Positions 16,991 through 24,403 of a stretch of 64,000 bases of DNA are shown here, piece by piece. Positions within the stretch are counted from its first letter, which is position 1, and each line of letters starts with the position of its first letter. A model generated the notes under the pieces. That model was not told the DNA's origin and searched no databases. It saw only the letters and a list, made by a program, of their open reading frames with translations. The stretch comes from Balneolaceae bacterium (GTDB lineage: Bacteria > Bacteroidota > Rhodothermia > Balneolales > Balneolaceae), in the NCBI GenBank assembly GCA_007693745.1, contig REDA01000054.1, positions 37,850 to 101,849 on the forward strand. Direction: 5' to 3'. The position numbers and the translations under genes were made by a program.

Positions 16991-17969
16991 GAGCAAGTCT
17001 TTGAATTCGTTCAATATACCCGGCCAGTTCATCCGACTCCGCCTTATACTCCTCATAGAGTGGTGCGAGCAGCTCAATAAAGGGGCCTTTATCAGGAATG
17101 ATGATTTCGACACCAGCCTCACTCACTTCACTCAGCGCCCGTTCTGTGGCCTGTTGCCAAAGCACTCTCTGGTAAATTGCAGACTCCTCAGCAGCTCTTC
17201 TGAGAATCGCCTGCTGTTCATCTGTGAGGCGGTTCCAGGTACTGAGACTCGCGTAGAGAATATCCGGCACAGCGGTATGCTCATTGAGTGTGTAGTATCC
17301 TACAACCTCATAATGCCGTGAAAGGTGAAGACTCGGGGGGTTATTCTCTGCGCCATCCACGATTCCCTGCTGAAGCGATGTGTAGATCTCTCCCCAGGAG
17401 ATGGGTGTGGCTGAACCTCCGAGAAGATTCACCATGCGGATACTTGCCGGACTCTCCTGCACCCTGATCTTCAGCCCTTCCAGGTCGCGCGGGTGGTGAA
17501 CAGCCCGGTCTTTGGTATAAAAACTGCGTGTCCCCGCATCGTAGTAGGTGAGCCCTACCAACCGGATCCGCTCTCCCTTATCCAGCAGGGACCGCCCCAC
17601 TTCTCCATCCCACACCCGGTAGCGGTGTTCCTCATCTTCAAATAGAAAAGGTACGGAGAACACCTTGTAAATCGGATCAAAACCCTCGATCACACTGGAA
17701 GAGACTTTGGTGATATCCACACTTCCGATCTGGAGCAGCTCAAGAAGTTCCCGTTCGGTGCCAAGCTGCTGTGAGGGATAGACATCGATACGCATGGACC
17801 CCTCCGAATATTCGGCTGTCCTTTCCGCCATATAGCTCATGGCCAGATGAACAGGATGTGAAACATCCAGTCCGTGACCCAGTTTCAGTACGGTTACATC
17901 ACCACTCTCCCGGCAGGAGGCCAGAAATAACAGAAGCAAACTGAAAAGAGTATATTTGATAAGTGTCAT
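16983..17969 (-). CDS. dctP: TRAP transporter substrate-binding protein (DctP), lipoprotein form
   Basis: The 328-aa protein is the extracytoplasmic solute receptor of the TRAP system. Family features are KIRVQESPASIRM (about 156-168), with the Arg that usually pairs with the substrate carboxylate, ISWGEIYTSLQQGIVDGAEN (about 178-197) and a C-terminal helical section. Its signal ends in a lipobox (LLFLASC, Cys about residue 19), so it is probably membrane-anchored; many TRAP receptors are freely soluble. TRAP receptors for glucuronate and galacturonate are known, and the context (uxaE, SDR, eda, kdgK, uxaC downstream) suggests the same here. It follows the cupin gene after 62 bp. Confidence 0.95.
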   Translation of the reverse strand: MTLIKYTLFSLLLLFLASCRESGDVTVLKLGHGLDVSHPVHLAMSYMAERTAEYSEGSMRIDVYPSQQLGTERELLELLQIGSVDITKVSSSVIEGFDPIYKVFSVPFLFEDEEHRYRVWDGEVGRSLLDKGERIRLVGLTYYDAGTRSFYTKDRAVHHPRDLEGLKIRVQESPASIRMVNLLGGSATPISWGEIYTSLQQGIVDGAENNPPSLHLSRHYEVVGYYTLNEHTAVPDILYASLSTWNRLTDEQQAILRRAAEESAIYQRVLWQQATERALSEVSEAGVEIIIPDKGPFIELLAPLYEEYKAESDELAGYIERIQRLAHE

Positions 17970-18031
17970 ATGAGCCTTAAAATTTCTCCGTCTTTTCGAC
18001 GGATGTAAAGTAATTCACTTCTCATGATTTC

Positions 18032-18541
18032 TCAAACAGATTTGACAGATCTGTTTCGTTCTTCCAGCCAGAGCTCTGCCTCCCGGCTGCCCTCCTGCGG
18101 CGACCATTCAGCAAACTCTTTGTCGGCAGCGGCATCATAGGGACCCTTTTTACACTCAAAGAGAATGGTATCCGGTTCCCTGACCAGAAACGTATGCCAC
18201 ACACCGGGTTCAATATCGAGTACGCCCGGAAATGGTAAAGCGCTAAGTGGGTTTACTTCAAGCTGGCTGCCCGAATCATCAAACGTAATAAAAAGAATCG
18301 ACCCGCGGATCATCACCAGCGATTCCGTAGCATGAGGCAAGGGATGGCGGTGCGGACGAATATAGGTTCCGGGCTGAAGGAAATTAATCATCCGCTGTAC
18401 TTCGGCATCCTGCTTCCGGTGAAGGGGAAGGATCATCCGTTTCCTCGGACTATTCAGAGAACCCAAAATCCCCTTCTCCAGCAGCTGACCGGTGAGCTGA
18501 AACAGGGAACCTTCCACATTGTCAAAAGCCAGCCTGTTCAT
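18032..18541 (-). CDS. WbuC-family cupin-fold metalloprotein
   Basis: The 169-aa protein has a cupin core with likely metal ligands His64 and His66 (IRPHRHPLPH), Glu73 and His116 (EPGVWHTF), and the Cys-containing FECKKGPYD at the end of the barrel. This matches the WbuC family, often seen near sugar or lipopolysaccharide genes, whose activity is not settled. Its start overlaps the M20 amidohydrolase stop by 4 bp and dctP follows after 62 bp, so it is probably co-transcribed with the uptake system. A role as a sugar-acid isomerase or as a ring-opening protein like KdgF is conceivable but not shown. Confidence 0.9.
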   Translation of the reverse strand: MNRLAFDNVEGSLFQLTGQLLEKGILGSLNSPRKRMILPLHRKQDAEVQRMINFLQPGTYIRPHRHPLPHATESLVMIRGSILFITFDDSGSQLEVNPLSALPFPGVLDIEPGVWHTFLVREPDTILFECKKGPYDAAADKEFAEWSPQEGSREAELWLEERNRSVKSV

Positions 18542-19722
18542 ATCGGACGAATCAGAATGAGCCCGGCAAGCATGCAGGCTCCGGTAATCAGAGCTTTTTC
18601 ATCCACATTGTACCGAGGGTGGTGCCAGCTCCAGCGGGAGTCGGCTTCATCACTTCCACTTCCGAGAAAGAAAAATGCTCCCGGAAACTCCTGCTGATAG
18701 AAGGCGAAATCTTCCCCCGCCATCAGCGGATTTTTCATCGTAATGACCTGTTCCTCCCCCAGGAGTTCGTGTGCCACTTGAATCAGACGGGTTGTACAGT
18801 TCTCATCATTCACAACAGCCGGATATCCCTCATCGAAGTGAAAGGTATAGGAACCGCCTGCGGCCACGGCTACCCCCTCAAGTATCGCCTCCATTCTTTT
18901 TTTTATTTCCCTGGCGGTCTCCATGGAAAAAGCCCGGACTGTTCCCTTCAGTTTTACACGTTCGGGAATGATGTTGTGAGCCGAACCGCCTTCGATTTTA
19001 CCGACGGTGAGTACTGCCGGTTCGTTTGGATCTGTGGATCGGCTCACCACCGTCTGGAATGCAGTCACAGCCTGTGCTGCCATCACAACCGGATCCACAC
19101 TGTGATGCGGTGCGGCGGCATGCCCACCTTTCCCGATCAGTTCAGCCTCAAATTCAACAGTACAGGCCATAAATGCCCCCGGTTTCACGGCTACCTCACC
19201 GGGTGTATAGCCGGGGCTGGTATGGAGACCGTAGATCTCATCCACTCCATATTTCTGCAGGATCCCGCTCCGGGTGATCATCCGCGCTCCTCCCGGAAGT
19301 TTCTCCTCCGCCGGCTGGAAAACCAGAACCACCCGCCCTTCGATCTGATCCTTCAGGTCACAGAGTATTCGGGCCGCACCCAGCAGGTTGGCCGTATGCG
19401 CGTCATGACCGCAGCAGTGAGCAGCACCGGTTTTTTGAGAGGTGAACTCTGCTTTGATTTCACCCTCCTCTTCCATAGCCAGGGCATCGATATCCGCCCG
19501 AAGAGCGATTGTTTTCCCTTGTTTTGATCCCTCAATCAGCGCCACACAACCGGTTTCGAGCGGTCGCTCCGGCTTCAGACCCATTTTCTCCAGCTCTCTG
19601 CAGATAAACTCAGTGGTGTCAAATTCATAAAAACTCACCTCCGGGTTTCTGTGAAGATGACGACGGACACCGACCATGTAAGAGTGGTGTTCCATCGCTT
19701 TTGTTTTGATTGTTTCTATCAT
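18538..19722 (-). CDS. M20-family metallo-amidohydrolase
   Basis: The 394-aa protein belongs to the M20D amidohydrolase group (hippurate hydrolase, IAA-amino acid hydrolase, N-acyl-diaminopimelate deacetylase). Metal-site motifs are RRHLHRNPEVS (about 20-30), AHCCGHDAHT (101-110) with Cys103 and His106, QPAEE, GLHTSPG and the C-terminal MAGEDFAFYQQ. It would hydrolyse an N-acyl or aminoacyl bond in the cytoplasm. It is first in the minus-strand hexuronate/TRAP run, with a 4-bp overlap to the cupin gene, and is divergent from the alcohol dehydrogenase across 89 bp. Why an amidohydrolase leads this operon is unclear; an N-acylated sugar substrate would be one explanation. Confidence 0.93.
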   Translation of the reverse strand: MIETIKTKAMEHHSYMVGVRRHLHRNPEVSFYEFDTTEFICRELEKMGLKPERPLETGCVALIEGSKQGKTIALRADIDALAMEEEGEIKAEFTSQKTGAAHCCGHDAHTANLLGAARILCDLKDQIEGRVVLVFQPAEEKLPGGARMITRSGILQKYGVDEIYGLHTSPGYTPGEVAVKPGAFMACTVEFEAELIGKGGHAAAPHHSVDPVVMAAQAVTAFQTVVSRSTDPNEPAVLTVGKIEGGSAHNIIPERVKLKGTVRAFSMETAREIKKRMEAILEGVAVAAGGSYTFHFDEGYPAVVNDENCTTRLIQVAHELLGEEQVITMKNPLMAGEDFAFYQQEFPGAFFFLGSGSDEADSRWSWHHPRYNVDEKALITGACMLAGLILIRPI

Positions 19723-19811
19723 AGATCAGGAATATATCGGGCCGGAATCAGATTGTTTGAGGTCTTTTTGTATCTTATAAAAGAACGAATAATAATCAAA
19801 AATCATGAGAC

Positions 19812-21029
19812 ATGAATAGTTTTGAAGTACACATTCCGACACACATCTTTTTTGGCAAAGAGAAAAAAGCTGCCTTTTTTGATGCAGTCAGCCTAAGGTC
19901 AAAACAGCTTTTGCTGGTTATTGGCGGCGGCAGTGTCAGTAAAACGGGGTATCTGGATGAAGTGCTGGCTGAGCTGGCTGATCGGGATATCAAAGTGACG
20001 CTATTTGAAGGTATAGAGCCCAATCCTGTTGCCCTGACGATTGACAAGGCTGCTCAGCTTGGCCTGGAAAAAGGGGTGGACGCTGTGCTGGCATTTGGTG
20101 GTGGATCCGTGATGGATGCATCCAAGGCGATCGCCGGACTGATCCATGATCGTGAGAATGAGATATGGCCATTTGTTCTGGGTGAACCCAGGTATAAAAC
20201 CATGCGGGGTGCTCTGCCCGTTGCAGCGATCCCCACCACAGCGGCTACTGCTTCTGAGGTGACACCCCATGCCGTGATTTCCAATCCCTCTGTGAAAGGG
20301 AAATCACCGGTCAGTTACCCTTTTTTCAAACCCTTTGCTTCCTGGCTGAACCCCGCTTTTCACACATCCATTCCTGCAGAGACCACACGCGACGGAGCCT
20401 CTGATATTTTTAGTCATGTCATTGAAAACTACCTCCTTGGCGGAAACGACTCGCCTTTGGCCGACCGTTACAGTGAAGGGGTGATGGAGACCGTCATTGA
20501 AACCCTGCCTCTGGCCATTGCAGAGCCCGGGAATGAAGCATATCGCGGGCGGCTGCTCTGGGCTTCTACCATGGCTCTGAATACAATGCAGGTAGCAGGC
20601 AGAGTTCCATCGGTTTTTATCCTTCACAATCTCGAACACGCTTTGAGCGGCTACAATCATCAGCTGGCTCATGGCCGCGGTCTGGCCATACTCTATCCGG
20701 CTTACTTTAAATGGTTAATGGAACGGGACAGGGCGGTGGACCGGCTGGCGCTTCTGGGTGAAAGGCTGTTTGGCCTCGACCGGAAAAATGATGATGAGAC
20801 CGCTGCAGAGTTTATTGCGATGTTTGAGCAGTGGCTGCAGGAGAACGGACTCTGCCATTCCCTGACAGATGTGGATATCCCCGAAGAGGCGTTTGATGAA
20901 ATTGCAGCGTATGCGATCCGTGTTTATGGGGTCGGAAAACCCCTGAATGCCTGCGGAGAGATGACTGCGAGCGATATCACAGAGATCTTCAGAATGACAC
21001 TCAGCCAGGGCCAAGGCGAGCCGGACTAA
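19812..21029 (+). CDS. Iron-containing (group III) alcohol dehydrogenase
   Basis: The 405-aa protein has the family's NAD(P)-binding loop GGGSVMDASK (96-105) and the metal-binding section DGASDIFSHVIENY, followed by HNLEHALSGY and HQLAHGRGLA, with the expected Asp and His ligands. Closest in character to YqhD/BDH-type enzymes, which use NADPH to interconvert aldehydes and alcohols. It is divergent from the M20/hexuronate run. In this context it could reduce a sugar-derived aldehyde or semialdehyde, but the substrate is not evident. The start ATG at 19812 lies after an A-rich leader with no Shine-Dalgarno site. Confidence 0.93.
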   Translation: MNSFEVHIPTHIFFGKEKKAAFFDAVSLRSKQLLLVIGGGSVSKTGYLDEVLAELADRDIKVTLFEGIEPNPVALTIDKAAQLGLEKGVDAVLAFGGGSVMDASKAIAGLIHDRENEIWPFVLGEPRYKTMRGALPVAAIPTTAATASEVTPHAVISNPSVKGKSPVSYPFFKPFASWLNPAFHTSIPAETTRDGASDIFSHVIENYLLGGNDSPLADRYSEGVMETVIETLPLAIAEPGNEAYRGRLLWASTMALNTMQVAGRVPSVFILHNLEHALSGYNHQLAHGRGLAILYPAYFKWLMERDRAVDRLALLGERLFGLDRKNDDETAAEFIAMFEQWLQENGLCHSLTDVDIPEEAFDEIAAYAIRVYGVGKPLNACGEMTASDITEIFRMTLSQGQGEPD

Positions 21030-21486
21030 GCCTCACCTGAGAGATGTTCATTTGCCAGCAGGGCTCAGCCGATGGAAGGGGTATCGTTTTCTGCTGCGGT
21101 AAAAGCAACAGGTTTACTGCTTATACACGTGAAGCAGCCACCCGGAGATCCGATAACCCGGGTGGTTCTTTCCCCTACCTGCCTATCAGGGAGTTGCTTA
21201 ATCCGCTCTTCACAATTAGGGTATACATTGCGGATTAGGGATGAAAAACATCTGCAGATTAGTGCACCATATCCCTCTGTTTCAGAGAGAGACTGATCCA
21301 AAATAGATATCCTCCCGATAACCATAGAATCATAACCAAGGGGAGTTTTAACAGCCCATGAATCCGGCCCGGATCAAGACCTGGCTCTTTCAGACTTTAC
21401 TGCTACTTAAAGCCGTTGGGAGAAATACCAAATCATGAGAAAAGAGCTGGCAAAAGCGGGCAATATACACTCCTGAAACGATCAAG
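21030..21486. other. 457-bp intergenic region without a recognised gene
   Basis: This gap separates the alcohol dehydrogenase from the porin gene on the same strand. It holds a possible terminator at 21138-21170. Open frames of 60-86 codons exist on both strands, but none has a recognisable domain, a signal peptide or a good start context, and I take them to be chance. The last 130 bp presumably contain the porin promoter. Confidence 0.6.
21138..21170 (+). terminator. Possible rho-independent terminator after the alcohol dehydrogenase
   Basis: An 8-bp perfect stem (CCACCCGG pairing with CCGGGTGG) with a 12-nt loop is followed by TTCTTTCCCC. The U-rich tail is weak and the hairpin is about 110 bp after the stop codon, so the call is tentative. 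Confidence 0.4.
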
Positions 21487-22620
21487 ATGACAATGAAAAA
21501 ACAATTGCGATATTTCATTCTATTTTTTCTTCTTTCATTCACTGCCCATTCCGCTGCACTGGCACAAATAAAACTGGACGTTGGCGGTTATATGCAAAAC
21601 TGGTATATCGCCAACCAGAGCGTCGATGCAGTGGATGCCGTTATTAGTGACATGAATTATACGACCAGGTCGCTCGACACGCAGGGCTTTCGGATCCGAA
21701 GAGCCAGGATGACTGCACGGGGCCGGATTGGTGAAAATTTCAGTGCTACCACCTGGATTGAGTTAGCCGGAACTACACCATCCCTGCTCGATTTCCATAT
21801 CGATGCCCATATCAAACCCTGGTTCAACATCCGTATGGGTCAGTTTATGATGCCCGGTCAGTCTTATGACACCTCCAGGCTGGTCTCATCCCGATTGATA
21901 TTTTACGAACGGGCACCTATTACCACACGTTTCTCAAATGTGATGGGATACTCGGCATTCCGGGATGTTGGTGCCATGATCTATGGTCAGCATGGCAGAC
22001 TTTGGTATGGTGTGCATGCCGGAAACGGCGCCGGACGGTTTAATCATGCCGGTTCTGTGATCACCGAACGAAAAGCCGGGGGCGGACTCTACGGCGCCAG
22101 ATTCGACCTTGAAGCCATCGATGGCTTCACTATTGGAGCACATGTTGCCACCAACCAGCAGAGAGATGTGGTTCAGGCGGGAAGCGGACCCTTTGATATC
22201 AACCGCAAATCCTACTCCCTGAGAGCCGCCACCAATGATCTCGGAATCGAGGGCCTCTTTTCTCAGATTGAATATATGTACCTGACAGCGAATGACGACC
22301 GCAGTGGTTTTATCGCTATTGACAGCGGAAAGTATAAACTGCACGGGTTTTATGCTGAGCTCGGATACAAACTTACAAGAGAATGGCACATACAGGGCCG
22401 GCTTGATGAGATGGTGGAGAAACCAACACAGCTTCACCCAAACCTGATTGCCACCCGAACACAGATGAACAATTACACCCTGGGGCTCTCCCGATACATA
22501 TTTATGGACAACCAGGAAATTGTACGCATTCACCTGAATTACTCCTTCGGCGAGACAGGTCCGGCAGATCTGAACAATTCCATACTCGTGATGGTCTTTC
22601 AGCTCAGGTTTATTCCCTGA
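21487..22620 (+). CDS. OprO/OprP-type outer-membrane porin
   Basis: The 377-aa protein begins with a Sec signal ending near AALAQ (about residue 27) and then has the alternating-residue pattern of an outer-membrane beta barrel, starting KLDVGGYMQNWY. Features of the phosphate-selective porin O/P superfamily include GFRIRRARMTARGRIGENF (about 62-80) and MGQFMMPGQ; the protein ends in a strand closing with Phe-Ile-Pro. It probably admits small anionic solutes to the periplasm, and near a TRAP/hexuronate locus these may be uronates. A second ATG lies 6 bp downstream (MKKQLRYF) and may be the true start. A strong terminator follows. Confidence 0.88.
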   Translation: MTMKKQLRYFILFFLLSFTAHSAALAQIKLDVGGYMQNWYIANQSVDAVDAVISDMNYTTRSLDTQGFRIRRARMTARGRIGENFSATTWIELAGTTPSLLDFHIDAHIKPWFNIRMGQFMMPGQSYDTSRLVSSRLIFYERAPITTRFSNVMGYSAFRDVGAMIYGQHGRLWYGVHAGNGAGRFNHAGSVITERKAGGGLYGARFDLEAIDGFTIGAHVATNQQRDVVQAGSGPFDINRKSYSLRAATNDLGIEGLFSQIEYMYLTANDDRSGFIAIDSGKYKLHGFYAELGYKLTREWHIQGRLDEMVEKPTQLHPNLIATRTQMNNYTLGLSRYIFMDNQEIVRIHLNYSFGETGPADLNNSILVMVFQLRFIP

Positions 22621-22646
22621 AAGACCCTCACTTTTCCCTGATTTTG

Positions 22647-22685
22647 GTGCTGCCGGCTGTCTCCTGACCGGCAGCACTTTTTTTT
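22647..22685 (+). terminator. Rho-independent terminator after the porin gene
   Basis: A perfect 10-bp GC-rich stem (GTGCTGCCGG with CCGGCAGCAC) and an 11-nt loop are followed directly by eight T. It lies 26 bp after the porin stop codon. Confidence 0.92.
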
Positions 22686-22796
22686 GCCCGGGCAAAACGC
22701 ATTGCACCTCAGCGTAACTTTTCCATCCTGTTCATTCCCTCTTTTTCCGGATAAACCGGCCTGCAGAGAGTATCTCGGGAAAAATTACATTTTTAG

Positions 22797-22882
22797 TGGG
22801 TTTTTAAAGACTTTTTTTGTCCAACATCTTCGTTTCCGCCTTGATCCTGAACAAAATCCCTGGTTTTTCAAAGCTCCCTTTT
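22797..22882 (+). repeat. Internally deleted copy (C) of the dispersed repeat
   Basis: This stretch matches both ends of the intact copy at 59244-59384: ACATCTTCG on the left side, then TTCCGCCTTGATC and GGTTTTTCAAAGCTCCC on the right. About 56 bp of the middle is absent, which is the part holding the inner inverted arms. It is 42 bp upstream of the YciI-like gene and points toward it. It lies in a 304-bp gap that otherwise holds the porin terminator; nothing else was recognised there. Confidence 0.8.
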
Positions 22883-22924
22883 AGTATCTTGAATACGAGT
22901 CAGAATTAACTGAAATCATAGACT

Positions 22925-23224
22925 ATGCACTATCTTCTTATATACGATCTTTCGCCCGACTATCTGGAACGGCGCGGGGAGTTCAGAAACGAACATCTTA
23001 AACTTGCCTGGGAAGCCTGTGAAAAGGGAGACCTCGTTCTCGGCGGCGCGCTACAGGAGCCCGCTGACCAGGCGTATCTGCTCTTCAAGGGGGATACCCC
23101 CGAAGCTGCCGAAGCCTTTGCAAAAGCAGACCCCTATGTTGAAAACGGGCTTATTGTAAACTGGCGGGTCAGGCCTTGGATGACCGTAGTCGGTGAGCTG
23201 GCCGAGTCGCCTGTTAAGATCTGA
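22925..23224 (+). CDS. YciI-like protein
   Basis: The 99-aa protein has the YciI/YCII ferredoxin-like fold pattern: MHYLLIYDLSPDY at the start, a central GGALQEPADQAYLLF strand pair, and the ADPYVENGL segment with the usual Asp. His24 (NEHLKLAW) matches the conserved His. The biochemical role of YciI-like proteins is mostly unknown. It stands alone, 156 bp from mnmD. A TATCTTG box at about 22885-22891 could be a promoter -7 element of the Bacteroidota kind; if so it lies right at the end of repeat copy C. Confidence 0.9.
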   Translation: MHYLLIYDLSPDYLERRGEFRNEHLKLAWEACEKGDLVLGGALQEPADQAYLLFKGDTPEAAEAFAKADPYVENGLIVNWRVRPWMTVVGELAESPVKI

Positions 23225-23380
23225 AAGAGAGTACATCTCGTTCAGAGTGACAGATGGGAGCGGGTTCAAAGCAACAGCAAATTTGCTATCCATAAGGTTT
23301 TTTAATTTACGGGAACATAAGTGTTGTGAGAAAAAGCTTGCAATACCCGCTTCTAAGTACCAGCTGAATAATCATCGCCA

Positions 23381-24163
23381 ATGAAGTCAGTCTCTCCTGA
23401 AATACGAACGACCGGAGATGGGTCAACTACACTCTTTTCTGAGCAATTCAGTCAGCACTATCACAACCCGAATGGTGCTGTGGCTGAAAGTCTGCATCTC
23501 TTCTTTGAGACAACGGGCATGATCACAGATATTCAGAACCAGAAGCCCCTGAGACTCTTTGAAACCGGTTTCGGAACCGGATTGAATCTGCTGCTCTTTG
23601 TAAACCTGCTTGAGATCTATGGATATCGCAGCAATGCCCAGTTATACTCAATAGAAGCCTGGCCTGTTACTTCAAAAACTGCCCGTCAATTTTCATTTGG
23701 GAAACATGAATCCCTGAATCGGTTCAAACCGGTACTAAATAATATTTTTTCAACGGTCTCGTCTGGCTGGAATCGATTTGAGGTAACTGCAAACTGCACT
23801 TTGAATCTTTACATAGGAACACTGGCTGATTTTTTCCTGGATGAAACAGAGATCGGGCTCGTCGATTACTTTCTGCACGATCCCTTCTCGCCTGAAGTGA
23901 ATGCGGAGCTCTGGCAGGCGGAGGTGTTCCGGGAATTTCATTCGATGGCATCTTCCCGTGCCGTACTGGGCACATACTGCGCAGCTTCTTCAGCCCGGGC
24001 AGCCATGGCTTCAGCCGGTTGGTTTGTAGCCAGGGCACCCGGAGCATTGGGAAAGAGAGAAATGACACTGGCATCAACCGACCCAAAAAAATTAGATCCC
24101 TGGAAAAGAGTGGATGAAAAGAGACTCAGCGAGCGCCTTCTGAGGGGAGATTTTAACAGATAG
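23381..24163 (+). CDS. mnmD: tRNA 5-methylaminomethyl-2-thiouridine methyltransferase, single-domain MnmD
   Basis: The 260-aa protein corresponds to the methyltransferase half of E. coli MnmC, which makes the last methylation of the wobble uridine (mnm5s2U34) in some tRNAs. It has the SAM loop ETGFGTGLN (61-69), a DYFLHDPFSPEVNAELW segment matching the family's active-site loop, and the C-terminal REMTLAS. The FAD oxidase half is absent, as in many bacteria with a stand-alone MnmD. It is monocistronic, followed by a 240-bp gap with two hairpins. Confidence 0.9.
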   Translation: MKSVSPEIRTTGDGSTTLFSEQFSQHYHNPNGAVAESLHLFFETTGMITDIQNQKPLRLFETGFGTGLNLLLFVNLLEIYGYRSNAQLYSIEAWPVTSKTARQFSFGKHESLNRFKPVLNNIFSTVSSGWNRFEVTANCTLNLYIGTLADFFLDETEIGLVDYFLHDPFSPEVNAELWQAEVFREFHSMASSRAVLGTYCAASSARAAMASAGWFVARAPGALGKREMTLASTDPKKLDPWKRVDEKRLSERLLRGDFNR

Positions 24164-24190
24164 AATTCATGACAAACTACAAATGGCTCC

Positions 24191-24270
24191 GGGAATCTTT
24201 TACGGGCGATTCCCTGTTTACATACTGAAAACAAATAACTGTCAGAAGGGCAGATGGTCTTCTGACAGTT
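24191..24270. repeat. Two adjacent hairpins between mnmD and the PLP enzyme gene
   Basis: The first hairpin has a 7-bp stem (GGGAATC at 24191-24197 with GATTCCC at 24208-24214). The second has a perfect 12-bp stem (AACTGTCAGAAG at 24237-24248 with CTTCTGACAGTT at 24259-24270) and a 10-nt loop. Neither is followed by a good T run. They may act together as a terminator or RNA 3' stabiliser for mnmD, or the second may be an operator for the next gene. Confidence 0.5.
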
Positions 24271-24403
24271 CATAAACTTACAGCAGCTGTATATCGTTTG
24301 AATTGACCGGAAGAGAACAGTGCTGCCGAATCCTTTCAACACTGTTTTTGAAACAGAAAACATTAATTCAAATGGTATATTCCATAAAATCATCAGGCAA
24401 ACC

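Noticed and set aside
16991..17122. N-terminal extension of dctQ
   Set aside because: The frame stays open but lies inside dctP; the DctQ-like sequence begins at the Met at 16990.
18619..19527. 302-codon plus-strand frame opposite the M20 amidohydrolase
   Set aside because: Antisense shadow of a gene with intact metal-site motifs; no domain of its own.
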